Origin: an uncultured Oscillospiraceae bacterium
GTDB lineage: Bacteria; Bacillota; Clostridia; Oscillospirales; Acutalibacteraceae
Reading direction: 5' to 3'
Length of the DNA stretch: 64,000 nucleotides
Assembly: GCA_900540275.1 (NCBI GenBank)
Contig: UQFO01000005.1
Coordinates: 62,001 to 126,000 of the forward strand
Position 1 is the stretch's first letter. The number at the start of each line of letters is the position of its first letter. The notes beneath the pieces are model-generated. The model was not told where the DNA came from. It did not search any database and worked only from the letters and a program-made list of their open reading frames with translations. Below, piece after piece: positions 42,253-50,867 of the stretch. The translations under genes were made by a program, and so were the position numbers.

Positions 42253-43854
42253 TCAGTCAAGCGAGGGAATCAGTTTGACAATATACTTCTGCATCTGCAA
42301 AACGTCGCTTAAATTGACTTTTCCGTTATGGTCCGCATCCGCCGCCGCAAGCTGCGCGGGGTTAAGCAGGACCTGGCTTGCAAGGTACTTTTGCAGGATG
42401 ACTACGTCGCGCACGCTGACGTCCCCGTCGCCGTTCAAGTCACCCGTGCATTTCGGGACAACGCCCGGGTCGAGCGCCGCCTGCTGCTTTGAGAGCTCTG
42501 CCTGTGCCGCGTCAATCTGCGCCTTGAGCGCAAAAATGTCCGCGCTTACAGCCTTTGCGTCGTAATATGCCTTTAAGAAACGGTCGGCGCTCTCCTGCGT
42601 ATACGAGTCAAGCCCGCCCTTGATTACAGTTTCCGCGCTGGCTATGGCCTGATTAAGCGCCGTTTTGTCCGCGCCGTCAAGGGAGAGGAACGTCACGTTG
42701 TCCCTGCTGTCCGCGTAAGCCTGGGCGGCCGAACCGTTATAACCATAAACGGAAAGGTTTGCGAATCCACTCGCCATATCCTTGTCGATTTGCGTGATTT
42801 CCTTCGGGATATACAGCTTTTCAAGGCTCTTGCAGCTGCCGAACGCAACGTACCCCAGCGCAATATCCTTCTCGGGCAGAACGACCGTCTTGAGGTTCGG
42901 CATCTGGAAGAACGAATAGGAAAGCGAAGATATGCCGGCGCCGATATGCAGCTCCTCTATATTGGCGTCCATGAAAGCATAATCGGACACTGTCTTTACG
43001 CTGTTTGGAATAGCGAGCGTACCGGCAAGGGAGGAACAGCCCTTGAACGCGCGCAGGCCGATGCTTTCAAGGCCCTCTGAAAGTGTAAGCTCCGAAAGGG
43101 ACGTACAGCCGGAAAACGCGTCTGTCGGGATGGACTTGATGCCGCTGCCAAGCGTTATGCTTTTAAGCGAGGTATTGCCCTGAAAGCTGAACGCGTCGAG
43201 CGAGCTGACGCCGCTGCCCAGGGAAACCACTTCCAATTTTTTGCAGTCGATAAACGACATTGCCCCCACATTCGTCACACTGTCGGGAATCACAAGGCGC
43301 CTGAGCGAGGTGCAGCCCGTCATGAACTTACTGCCAATATAGGCGTAGCCCTGCGGGAACACCGCCTCTTCGAGCGCGGGGCAGTTGATGAGCACCTGGG
43401 AACCTGTGCTTTTCACGCCCGAACCGAACGTAATTTTCTTTAGCTTGGTGCAGTTGGCAAACGCGACCATGCCGATATGCCCGACACTGTCGGGAACAGT
43501 CACCTCTGTCAGCTGCGTACAGGTATTGAAGGCCGCGTCCCCGATGCTTAAAACACCCTCGGGAATCGAAACGGAGGTCAGCGCCATCTGATTGAACGCA
43601 AAGCCTTCAATCTGCACGACAGCCGCGCCGCCGAGCTTTTCCGGGATGGCCATGTCCATATCCCTGCCGTCGTATTTCTTTACCGTGCAGGTTTTATAAT
43701 CCTCGTCGAGCATTTCATACGTAAAACCGGTATTGCTGTCAAAGAAGATTGCGCCGGTCCCGGCGCTTGCCGTTATGGGGACTGCCGCAAAGACGGATAT
43801 AAGCAGCAGCACGCACAGCGCGCAGGACAATATGCCTTTACTTTTTTTCATCAT
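42253..43854 (-). CDS. Secreted BspA-like leucine-rich-repeat protein with dockerin
   Basis: A 533-residue secreted protein. It has a signal peptide (about 1-31) and then roughly twelve LRR_5 repeats (about 75-380; units like LTSVSIPEGVLSIGDAAFNT, VTVPDSVGHIGMVAFANC). A helical FIVAR-like stretch (about 395-465) and a complete type I dockerin (about 471-530) follow. The dockerin has two Ca-binding loops (GDLNGDGDVSVRD and ADADHNGKVNLSD), each followed by a helix. The dockerin would dock it to a cohesin, either on a scaffold elsewhere or possibly on the cohesin-like protein of 12907. LRR_5 domains serve in adhesion. The gene is monocistronic. Confidence 0.93.
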   Translation of the reverse strand: MMKKSKGILSCALCVLLLISVFAAVPITASAGTGAIFFDSNTGFTYEMLDEDYKTCTVKKYDGRDMDMAIPEKLGGAAVVQIEGFAFNQMALTSVSIPEGVLSIGDAAFNTCTQLTEVTVPDSVGHIGMVAFANCTKLKKITFGSGVKSTGSQVLINCPALEEAVFPQGYAYIGSKFMTGCTSLRRLVIPDSVTNVGAMSFIDCKKLEVVSLGSGVSSLDAFSFQGNTSLKSITLGSGIKSIPTDAFSGCTSLSELTLSEGLESIGLRAFKGCSSLAGTLAIPNSVKTVSDYAFMDANIEELHIGAGISSLSYSFFQMPNLKTVVLPEKDIALGYVAFGSCKSLEKLYIPKEITQIDKDMASGFANLSVYGYNGSAAQAYADSRDNVTFLSLDGADKTALNQAIASAETVIKGGLDSYTQESADRFLKAYYDAKAVSADIFALKAQIDAAQAELSKQQAALDPGVVPKCTGDLNGDGDVSVRDVVILQKYLASQVLLNPAQLAAADADHNGKVNLSDVLQMQKYIVKLIPSLD

Positions 43855-44120
43855 CCATTATCCTTTCCAGTCCAATGTTTTTATAATCTGAGAATACCAT
43901 TTTTTCCGCTGTGATGCAAGCGATTCCGATATTTTTAACTATGTTTTTTCATAAACCTTTGTTTCTATTTGTAAATTATTACAAAATGTTGCGCTTTTAA
44001 CCCCATAAATTTCCTGTTCTTATAAATTTATCAGATTCCTTGCAACAAAAGCGCGCCTTGTTTACACTTATCTTATAGCGGATGCTTTACAGCAAATTTG
44101 CGGGAGGGGAGGCAAGGGCT
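43855..44120. other. Divergent intergenic region with possible ECF-gene promoter
   Basis: An AT-rich region between the LRR gene and the sigma gene. A plausible plus-strand promoter is TTGCAA (44040-44045), 17 bp, TACACT (44063-44068), about 50 bp before the TTG start. Nothing else is clear. Confidence 0.5.
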
Positions 44121-44633
44121 TTGACTGATTCCTTCAACAGCTTAGTGAAACGCGCGCGCAAAGGGGACCGGCACGCCTTCTCCCTTCTGTACCAGGAAAT
44201 TTACGCTGATTTATACCGTTACGCCTGCTTCGTCCTGCGGAATTCCCAGGACGCGGAGGACGCCGTGAGCGAGGCGGTCGCGGATGCATACGCGACCATT
44301 GGAAGGCTGCGCGGGGAAGACGCCTTTAAAAGCTGGATGTTTACGATTTTATCCCGCAAATGCAAGAAGCAGCTGCGGTCATATTACCGCGATGGAGGCC
44401 TTTTAAACAGCCCGCCGCCCGCTGATTCCTTTTTGCCGCCTGCCGCCCGCGCCGAGCTGAAAGAAGCCCTGCGCGTTCTCAGCGATGAGGAACGTATGAT
44501 TGTCGCCCTCACGGTATTCGGCGGTTACACCAGTGAAGAAACCGCGAAAATATGTAAGCTCAACCGCAACACCGTGCGCTCAAAATACGCGCGTGCCCTG
44601 AAAAAGCTGAAAGCGGCTTTGGAAGAAAAATAA
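44121..44633 (+). CDS. ECF-type RNA polymerase sigma factor
   Basis: A 170-residue sigma-70 family protein with region 2 (LYRYACFVLRNSQDAEDAVS) and region 4 (DEERMIVALTVFGGYTSEET, then NRNTVRSKYARALKKLKAAL). The TTG at 44121 is taken as the start, since GGGAGGGGAGG is well placed, while the upstream ATG at 44082 has no ribosome site. It is followed after 46 bp by a membrane-anchored beta-propeller protein, whose N-terminal cytoplasmic stretch and single TM are in the position expected of an anti-sigma factor. Confidence 0.9.
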   Translation: MTDSFNSLVKRARKGDRHAFSLLYQEIYADLYRYACFVLRNSQDAEDAVSEAVADAYATIGRLRGEDAFKSWMFTILSRKCKKQLRSYYRDGGLLNSPPPADSFLPPAARAELKEALRVLSDEERMIVALTVFGGYTSEETAKICKLNRNTVRSKYARALKKLKAALEEK

Positions 44634-44679
44634 ACTGTTTTAATATGAAAAGGTATATGAAAGAAAGGAGGAAACCCTG

Positions 44680-46641
44680 ATGGAAGATAGGGAGCTTTTC
44701 TCAAAACTGGAGGAACTGGGCGGAGAGCTGATTCCGCCTGAACGCCTGCGCCCCGGCGCTGTTGAGCAAGCCCTCAGGGGGGTGCGGAAAAAGCGTCCTG
44801 CAGCAGGGGCCGCAGTAGTATGCGCGCTCGTGCTCGTCCTGACGCTGGCGGCATCCGTAATACCCTCCGATATGAACCCGGGCAGCCTACTCCCACCCGT
44901 ACAGGAGGCTAAGGAACAGCAGAACGATTACACAACCATCTATCACACGCTGCTTTGGGCGCACCGGGAAAATGAAGCGAAAAAGCAGGACGGCGGCGGG
45001 AGCGAAACAACCCTGGCACCGGAATACAGCCCCGCGGGTGACAGCGCGTTAAAGGCTTATTCCTCAACCAATATGCAGGCAGAGGGCGTGCAGGAGGGCG
45101 ATATTTCCAAAACGGACGGCAGGTATATTTATACCATCGTGCAAAACCGCCTGACAATCGCAAAGGCGGATAACGGCAGGCTCACACACATATACACAGA
45201 GGTCATCGGAAACGGCACGGGCAAGGACAATAATATACAAAGCACACAGGCAGTCCAATTGTATTTGCAGGACAATATTCTTGCCGTCCTCTGCTCCGAC
45301 ATGTACGGCACGGGTATATATGAAGATACCGCCGTCTGCGGAGAAGCGGCGCGCTCCGGGGACACACAAGTTTTTATTTATGACATCTCGGACCGGAGCG
45401 CACCAAAGCAATGCGGCAATTTGGAAGTAAGCGGCAATTACCTTACCTCGCGCGTCGTGGACGGCTCGCTGTACGTATTGACGGATTACTTTTTCCAATT
45501 TTACGACGCACAGGAGCAATTCCCCACATCGTTTGTCCCATCGCTTACCGCCAGCGGAAAAAGGCGTGCGGTTGCCAGCGCGGACGTGTGTATATCGATG
45601 GCGAAGCCGCAGGCGCAGTATACCACCATCGCGTCTATCAATTTAAAAAAGCCATCCGATTTTACCGACGCAAAGGCCGTAATGGGCGGTGGAACGGCTG
45701 TCTATTGCAGTACCCAGAGCCTGTACCTGCCCATCTGCCAATATCATGAGGAAACGGAAACATCCGGCCTTCAGCTTTTAAAATACGGCTTATCCGGCGG
45801 CAAAATTTCGCTCGACGCCGAAACCGAGCTGAAGGGCGGGCTTTTAAACCAATACTCCATGGATGAGTACGGGGGGTATTTCCGCCTTGTCACCTCTGAT
45901 ACGGACAGGAAGGTAACGCGGGAAGGCGGCTCAGTCTCCGCCGAAATACTGGGGGAAACCCAAACGCTTTATGTCCTTGATGAAAACCTGCGCATTGTGG
46001 GGACATATTCAAATGTTTCAAAGGATGAACGGCTTCAATCCGTGCGGTTTGTTGAAAACACCGCCTATTTTGTGACGTTCCGCCAGACCGACCCGCTGTT
46101 TGCGGTCGACCTTTCTGACCCCGCCCACCCGGAACTGAAAAGCGAGCTCAAGCTGCCCGGCTTTTCACGGTATTTGCATCCCTTTGGGGAAAACAAGCTG
46201 CTGGGCTTTGGAATTGACGCGGATGAAACCGGCGTGCAAACGGGGCTCAAGCTCTCTATGTTTGACACAACCGACAGCAGCAGCGTCAAAGAAACGCACT
46301 CCATCACGTTCTCGGACAGAAATGGGAGCAGCGCAGCGCTCAATGAATTTAAAGCAATCCTGATTGACCCGGAAAAAGGGTTGGTTGGGCTGCCTGTTTG
46401 GGAATTAAATGAAAGCAGCTATGAGCGAACCCTGTGTTATTCTGTTTTTTCCTACAGCGGCAAAAAGGGCTTCGCACTGGAAGCGCGGATAACGCTTGAC
46501 AGCCCGGACGCTGAAAGCCTTTACCTGGATAGGGCCAGGGGGATGTATATCGGCGACTATTTCTATATTGCAAACGCGCCGTACCTAACGGCCTATTCCC
46601 TTTCAGATTTTTCTATGACAGATAAAATCAAATGCTGGTAA
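44680..46641 (+). CDS. Membrane-anchored beta-propeller protein, possible anti-sigma partner
   Basis: A 653-residue protein. The N-terminus of about 40 residues is cytoplasmic and charged (MEDRELFSKLEELGGELIPP), TM is at about 44-61, and a large extracellular domain has the Beta_propel family signature (QAEGVQEGDISKTDGRYIYT; VSGNYLTSRVVDGSLYVLTD; VRFVENTAYFVTFRQTDPLF; LHPFGENKLLGFGIDAD). Such propellers often follow ECF sigma genes in Firmicutes. Its short inner segment may hold the sigma factor while the propeller senses the outside; the ligand is unknown. AAAGGAGG precedes the ATG. Confidence 0.88.
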   Translation: MEDRELFSKLEELGGELIPPERLRPGAVEQALRGVRKKRPAAGAAVVCALVLVLTLAASVIPSDMNPGSLLPPVQEAKEQQNDYTTIYHTLLWAHRENEAKKQDGGGSETTLAPEYSPAGDSALKAYSSTNMQAEGVQEGDISKTDGRYIYTIVQNRLTIAKADNGRLTHIYTEVIGNGTGKDNNIQSTQAVQLYLQDNILAVLCSDMYGTGIYEDTAVCGEAARSGDTQVFIYDISDRSAPKQCGNLEVSGNYLTSRVVDGSLYVLTDYFFQFYDAQEQFPTSFVPSLTASGKRRAVASADVCISMAKPQAQYTTIASINLKKPSDFTDAKAVMGGGTAVYCSTQSLYLPICQYHEETETSGLQLLKYGLSGGKISLDAETELKGGLLNQYSMDEYGGYFRLVTSDTDRKVTREGGSVSAEILGETQTLYVLDENLRIVGTYSNVSKDERLQSVRFVENTAYFVTFRQTDPLFAVDLSDPAHPELKSELKLPGFSRYLHPFGENKLLGFGIDADETGVQTGLKLSMFDTTDSSSVKETHSITFSDRNGSSAALNEFKAILIDPEKGLVGLPVWELNESSYERTLCYSVFSYSGKKGFALEARITLDSPDAESLYLDRARGMYIGDYFYIANAPYLTAYSLSDFSMTDKIKCW

Positions 46642-46645
46642 CGCT

Positions 46646-46683
46646 GAAACGTCCCTTCCCAAAGCTCCGGGAAGGGACGTTTC
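46646..46683. terminator. Shared terminator, propeller and tfoX_C genes
   Basis: GAAACGTCCCTTCCC (46646-46660) with its complement at 46669-46683, a 15-bp perfect stem between convergent genes. Confidence 0.9.
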
Positions 46684-46941
46684 TCATATTTTATGCTCTC
46701 TGTAAAATTCTTTTAGATTAGCTTTCACGCCGTCGGGCAAATCGTGCCAGCGAACCCCGCGCACAGCCCCCTCAAGCCCGCACAGCCTGTTATAGCAGGC
46801 GGATGGGTCGAACGCCTGAATCAAAAGCCACGCCTTTTTGCTCCCCGTTTCTATGAGCTGTTCCGGCGTTTTGATTCCCGCCCGGTTCAGCTGCCCTTCC
46901 ATGGTTTTGCCGATGTTCGGCATATCTGTAAGCTTTTCCAT
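46684..46941 (-). CDS. TfoX C-terminal-domain protein
   Basis: An 85-residue protein corresponding to the stand-alone TfoX/Sxy C-terminal domain, a helix-hairpin-helix-like fold: LTDMPNIGKTMEGQLNRAGI then TPEQLIETGSKKAWLLIQA and LEGAVRGVRWHDLP. In gamma-proteobacteria TfoX activates competence genes; the stand-alone domain has no defined role. It lies 15 bp after the MATE gene in an operon that begins with a comEA-like gene. Confidence 0.88.
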   Translation of the reverse strand: MEKLTDMPNIGKTMEGQLNRAGIKTPEQLIETGSKKAWLLIQAFDPSACYNRLCGLEGAVRGVRWHDLPDGVKANLKEFYREHKI

Positions 46942-46955
46942 GAAATACCTCTTTT

Positions 46956-48365
46956 CTATGGTTCCGCCTGTACGGGCGCCTGCTGCTCCCCTACAGGTAT
47001 CACCTCCTCCTGCTTTTTCTTTAAAATCCGCTTAAACCGGTACGCAAACAAAATCACCGTTGCTGTCGCCGCAAGGATGTCCGCCACAGGCTCCGCGAAA
47101 AAGACGGCGAACACCTTGTCGTCCAGCAACAGCGGAAGCGTAAAGATAAGCGGGATAAGCAATATCACCTTGCGCAGTATAGCAAGGAACACCGAAACGC
47201 CCGCCTGGCCGAGCGCGATAAATGTCTGCTGGCAGGCGTTCTGCGCACCGAGTACAACGGCCGCGCCCATGTAGATGCGAAGCGCCCAGACGGAAATTGC
47301 GCTTAATTGCTCGCTGTTGCTGAAAATTGCAACAAACGCCTGTGGAAAAAGCATAATGCTGCCCCACAGGAGCGCCGCGAATGCCATGCACCAGATAAAC
47401 AGCAGGCGGAACGTCTTTTTAACCCGCTCCACGTTGCCCGCGCCGTAATTATAGCTGATAATCGGCTGGGAGCCCTGCGTCAGCCCCATCAGCAGCAAAA
47501 ACGTAAACTGCATGACGCTCGATAATATCGTCATCGCGCCGACAGCCAAATCTCCGCCGTAGCGCATCAGCTGGACATTAAAGCAGACCGTGATGATGCT
47601 CTCCGTCGCCTGCATGATAAACGGCGAAACCCCGAGCGCCACCACCGGCAGGATGACCGACGGGCTCAAACGGAAATATTTCATCCGGATTTTCAGCTGC
47701 GTGCGCTTTCCGGTCAGGAATTTAAGTACCCACACCGCCGACACCGCCTGTGATAAAATCGTCGCGAGCGCCGCGCCCTTAACTCCCATGCCGAAGACAA
47801 AAATAAAAACGGGGTCGAGCGCAATATTTAAAACCGCTCCGATAACGGTTGTGAGCATACTGGTCTTTGCAAAGCCCTGGGCTGAAATAAATGGGTTGAG
47901 CCCCAAAACAAGCTGTACAAAAATTGTACCGGCCGCGTAAATCGCCAGGTAATCCATCGCGTAGCCGATTGTGTTGCCGCTCGCGCCGAACAGAAGGAGG
48001 AAATCGCGCCCAAACGCCAGGATAACAGCCGTAATGACAACCGACATAATGACCAGCAGGCAGGCGCAGTTGCCGAGAATGCGCCTTGCGCCGTCAAAAT
48101 CCTTTGCGCCCATTTTCATCGAAGCGCGCGGAGCGCCCCCCATCCCGACGAGCATACTGAAGGCGGAAATTATCATAATGACCGGAAACGTAACCCCAAC
48201 GCCCGTAAGCGCCAGGTCGCCGATTCCTTCAATATGGCCGATATACATCCGGTCCACCAGGTTATACAGCACATTAATCAGCTGTGCCGCTATTGCGGGC
48301 AGCGCCATATTAAACAGCAGCCTGCCGACGCTCCCGCGCCCCAGGTCGTTCTGTGATTTTGCCAT
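46956..48365 (-). CDS. MATE-family efflux transporter
   Basis: A 469-residue exporter with 12 TM helices in two halves. It has LPAIAAQLINVLYNLVDRMY near the start, GVGVTFPVIMIISAFSMLVG, and YNYGAGNVERVKKTFRLLFI in the second half, as in the DinF/NorM clostridial group. It differs in sequence from the MATE at 30077. It has a short Gln/Glu-rich cytoplasmic tail. It is located between comEA and tfoX_C genes with 14-25 bp gaps, so probably co-transcribed. Substrate unknown. Confidence 0.93.
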   Translation of the reverse strand: MAKSQNDLGRGSVGRLLFNMALPAIAAQLINVLYNLVDRMYIGHIEGIGDLALTGVGVTFPVIMIISAFSMLVGMGGAPRASMKMGAKDFDGARRILGNCACLLVIMSVVITAVILAFGRDFLLLFGASGNTIGYAMDYLAIYAAGTIFVQLVLGLNPFISAQGFAKTSMLTTVIGAVLNIALDPVFIFVFGMGVKGAALATILSQAVSAVWVLKFLTGKRTQLKIRMKYFRLSPSVILPVVALGVSPFIMQATESIITVCFNVQLMRYGGDLAVGAMTILSSVMQFTFLLLMGLTQGSQPIISYNYGAGNVERVKKTFRLLFIWCMAFAALLWGSIMLFPQAFVAIFSNSEQLSAISVWALRIYMGAAVVLGAQNACQQTFIALGQAGVSVFLAILRKVILLIPLIFTLPLLLDDKVFAVFFAEPVADILAATATVILFAYRFKRILKKKQEEVIPVGEQQAPVQAEP

Positions 48366-48390
48366 TGTTATCTTCTCCTATGCAACCCGT

Positions 48391-48789
48391 TTAAACGGTA
48401 ATATCGTTTTTTATGTTTTCAAAGGTCGCTTCCCCGATTCCCTTGACATTCCTGATTTCCTCAATACTGCCGAAAGGCCCGTATTCTTCCCTGTAAGAGA
48501 CGATTCTCGCGGCGATGACCTCTCCAACGCCGTCGAGCCTTTCCTGCAGCTCCTGGGCTCCGGCGGTATTTATGTTTACCTTTAAAAGCGCTTGCGCCCG
48601 GGTAGGCTCCTGTTCGGCACCGGACGGCGCGGCGTGCGGCGGTACGGATGGCCCCGTCCCTTTTTCAGTATAAATTACGCGGGGCAGGTTCGTCTGCGGT
48701 ACATAAAACGCGTTGTAGCCCGAAATAAAAGCGCATGCAATAAGCGCGGCGGCAACGAGTACCATCGTGTGCGGCAGCTTCTTTCCCAT
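48391..48789 (-). CDS. ComEA-like helix-hairpin-helix protein
   Basis: A 132-residue membrane-anchored DNA-binding protein. TM is at about 8-27, then a Pro-rich linker, then the ComEA domain (about 68-132) with tandem HhH motifs (VNINTAGAQELQERLDGVGE; IRNVKGIGEATFENIKNDI). In competent bacteria ComEA binds incoming DNA at the cell surface. No comEC follows here, so a DNA-uptake role would need genes elsewhere. GTGGGGGAAAG precedes the ATG. The promoter is at 48826-48853. Confidence 0.9.
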   Translation of the reverse strand: MGKKLPHTMVLVAAALIACAFISGYNAFYVPQTNLPRVIYTEKGTGPSVPPHAAPSGAEQEPTRAQALLKVNINTAGAQELQERLDGVGEVIAARIVSYREEYGPFGSIEEIRNVKGIGEATFENIKNDITV

Positions 48790-48825
48790 CTTTCCCCCAC
48801 CGTTTCCTAATTGAATCTATCTTAT

Positions 48826-48853
48826 ATTATAGCGTTTCGCGCAAATTTGTAAA
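48826..48853 (-). promoter_or_regulatory. Promoter of the comEA-MATE-tfoX_C operon
   Basis: Minus-strand TTTACA (48848-48853), a 16-bp spacer and TATAAT (48826-48831). Confidence 0.78.
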
Positions 48854-48935
48854 CCGGTAAGCTTCTCAGGAATTCCAGTGAAGGAACGCACATATATATA
48901 GGAAAGACAATTTGTTGTTTGGGCGGGTGATTTGG

Positions 48936-49940
48936 GTGAAGAAGGTAATTTGCGCGGCCCTCGCCGTGGTACTGCTGGGCACGGGGCTCGCAGTAATGGT
49001 GGGCGCCAGCGGAAAAAATGAAGATTATATTAAATATGTGGAGTACAACGTCTGTTACGACGCGATGGAAACGGCGATGAACGCCGATATCGAGTCGCAG
49101 GGGCAGGAAATCAAAATAGACTGGATTGACGTGCTTTCTTACCTCGGCGCGAAATACGGCGGCAATTTTAAGAGCTATAAGAAAAAGGACTGTACGGAGT
49201 TTATTGAAAAGCTGAAAAGCGGGGAAAAAGTCGAAGACCTCACAAAGGATATGAAGTATTTCCCCTATTACCGCGAGGCCTACGGCGCGGTGCTCAGCGG
49301 TTTTCTGGGAAACTACAGGGAACAAAAAACAGACGGGGCGGGCAACACCACGACAGAAGAAAAATACGGCCTGTGCGTTTTTTCCCCCATTGCCAAAACG
49401 TTTCCCTTTTCCCATTTTGACGATTTCGGCACAAGCCGGGACTACGGCTATAAGCGCCAGCATTTGGGCCACGATTTAATGGCCGCGACGGGTACGCCCG
49501 TTATCGCGGTGGAATCGGGCGTTGTGGAAATTATGGGCTGGAACCAGTACGGCGGCTGGCGCGTGGGTATCCGCAGCTTTGACGGCAAACGCTACTATTA
49601 CTATGCGCACCTGCGCCAGAACCGCCCCTATCATGCCGATTTAAGCGAAGGCAAGACGGTAAACGCGGGCGACGTGATTGGGTATGTCGGCAGAACGGGC
49701 TACAGCGCGAAAGAAAATGTAAACGGTATTGAAACAAGCCACCTGCATTTTGGCCTGCAGCTGATTTTTGACGAAAGCCAAAAGGAATGCGTCAATGAAA
49801 TCTGGATTGACCTCTACGCGATTACCAGGCTTTTACAAAAGCACCAGAGCGAGGTTTACCGTGTAGCGGAGACAAAAGAGTTCTACCCGCAGAATAAATT
49901 CGAGCTTGTCCACGCGGAAGAGGCACATGTAAAAAAGTAA
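48936..49940 (+). CDS. Secreted M23-family metallopeptidase
   Basis: A 334-residue exported peptidase. A signal peptide or anchor (about 1-24) is followed by an N-terminal region of ~150 residues of unknown role and a LytM/M23 zinc domain (about 175-285). The Zn ligands are visible in KRQHLGHDLMAATGTPV (His and Asp) and ETSHLHFGLQL (the HxH motif). A second conserved His is in YYYYAHLRQN. It is expected to cut peptide cross-links in peptidoglycan. The GTG at 48936 is taken as the start with GGGTGA upstream; the frame opens 24 bases earlier without a better site. Confidence 0.88.
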   Translation: MKKVICAALAVVLLGTGLAVMVGASGKNEDYIKYVEYNVCYDAMETAMNADIESQGQEIKIDWIDVLSYLGAKYGGNFKSYKKKDCTEFIEKLKSGEKVEDLTKDMKYFPYYREAYGAVLSGFLGNYREQKTDGAGNTTTEEKYGLCVFSPIAKTFPFSHFDDFGTSRDYGYKRQHLGHDLMAATGTPVIAVESGVVEIMGWNQYGGWRVGIRSFDGKRYYYYAHLRQNRPYHADLSEGKTVNAGDVIGYVGRTGYSAKENVNGIETSHLHFGLQLIFDESQKECVNEIWIDLYAITRLLQKHQSEVYRVAETKEFYPQNKFELVHAEEAHVKK

Positions 49941-49986
49941 GAGACAACCGTAACAGTATTGTAAAGGTTGATTCGGGTAATTGCTG

Positions 49987-50015
49987 TTGACATCACAAAC
50001 AACACCGTTTAAAAT
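49987..50015 (+). promoter_or_regulatory. Promoter of the DUF4358 lipoprotein operon
   Basis: TTGACA (49987-49992), a 17-bp spacer and TAAAAT (50010-50015), 44 bp before the ATG. Confidence 0.82.
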
Positions 50016-50058
50016 GGAATCGTTGCTTAAAAAGTGAATTTTTTGGAGGTATGGGAAA

Positions 50059-50520
50059 ATGAAAAAGATAATTGCAACGGTCCTGGCCGCGCTCTGCGTG
50101 CTCGCGTTCGCGGGCTGCTCGGACAATTCCGTAAAAGACGTGGACTTAAACGAGGTTATGGCAAAAATAAACACGGATTATAAAATTTCCGGTATGCAGG
50201 AAATTACAGATAAGGATGAGCTGTGTACCTCCTACCGCCTGGAAAGCGCCGACGTATCGGCTTTTGCGGCGGAAATCGAGAAAAACGGCCTAAATGAAAT
50301 CGTTCTGATTAAGGCGGCGGATGCAGAAGCCGCGGCACGCGTGGAAACGAAATTAAAAGAGCGCCTCACCTCAAAATCGAACGAAATCGCAAGCTACAGC
50401 CCTGAAAACTACGCTATCATAAAAACGTGCGAGGTTGCTGTAAACGGCAATTATGTCAGGATGATTATCGCAAAAGACGCAGACGGCATGAAGGACGTCT
50501 ATAATTCTTACTTCAACTGA
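50059..50520 (+). CDS. DUF4358-family lipoprotein, copy 1
   Basis: A 153-residue lipoprotein with lipobox FAGC (Cys at 20) and a DUF4358 domain. The features are KDVDLNEVMAKINTDYKISG, then an alternating alpha/beta core in which ADAEAAARVETKLKERL is the long helix and YAIIKTCEVAVNGNYVRMII ends the sheet. Function unknown; the family is frequent in Clostridia and often sits beside MBOAT/DHHW loci, as here. TTGGAGG precedes the ATG. Confidence 0.85.
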   Translation: MKKIIATVLAALCVLAFAGCSDNSVKDVDLNEVMAKINTDYKISGMQEITDKDELCTSYRLESADVSAFAAEIEKNGLNEIVLIKAADAEAAARVETKLKERLTSKSNEIASYSPENYAIIKTCEVAVNGNYVRMIIAKDADGMKDVYNSYFN

Positions 50521-50557
50521 ACCCACAGGGGGACTTCATCCCCGATAGGAGGGCCAA

Positions 50558-50725
50558 ATGGTCAGAGGGCGAAGGGCTATGGTCGCGGCTGTGCTGCTGC
50601 TTTTGTTCTGTGTGCTGTTTGTCAGCTGCAGCGGGCGCGGCAGGCAGAAGGAGGCAAGCGCCTCCCGCCAGGCGGCGCAGGCTTCCGCGTTTATAAGGTC
50701 GGCACGTCCGGCGCAGGTCTTATGA
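50558..50725 (+). CDS. Small lipoprotein (55 residues)
   Basis: A short ORF with an excellent ribosome site (AGGAGGG, four bases before ATG). It encodes a basic N-terminus (MVRGRRAM), a hydrophobic core of 15 residues (VAAVLLLLFCVLFVS) and a Cys at 24 in a lipobox-like FVSC. A Ser/Ala/Arg-rich tail of about 30 residues follows. It lies 37 bp after the first DUF4358 gene. Too short to place in a family. It may be a genuine small surface lipoprotein or the truncated head of a third DUF4358 protein. Confidence 0.6.
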   Translation: MVRGRRAMVAAVLLLLFCVLFVSCSGRGRQKEASASRQAAQASAFIRSARPAQVL

Positions 50726-50818
50726 TTGCCTGCCCGGGCGTTTCACCGCATTAGAAGGATTAAGGACGTAAAAAACACGGCTGCTCAGGGGGCCGCAGGA
50801 ATGCAAACGGCATAAGCA

Positions 50819-50839
50819 GGCGCGGGGGACTCCCGCGCC
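50819..50839 (+). repeat. Intergenic hairpin without T tract
   Basis: GGCGCGGG (50819-50826) and CCCGCGCC (50832-50839) with a 5-nt loop, between the small lipoprotein and the second DUF4358 gene. Possible processing or partial termination site. Confidence 0.5.
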
Positions 50840-50867
50840 ATGCAATCTGCAATGTTTGGGTGGTCCT

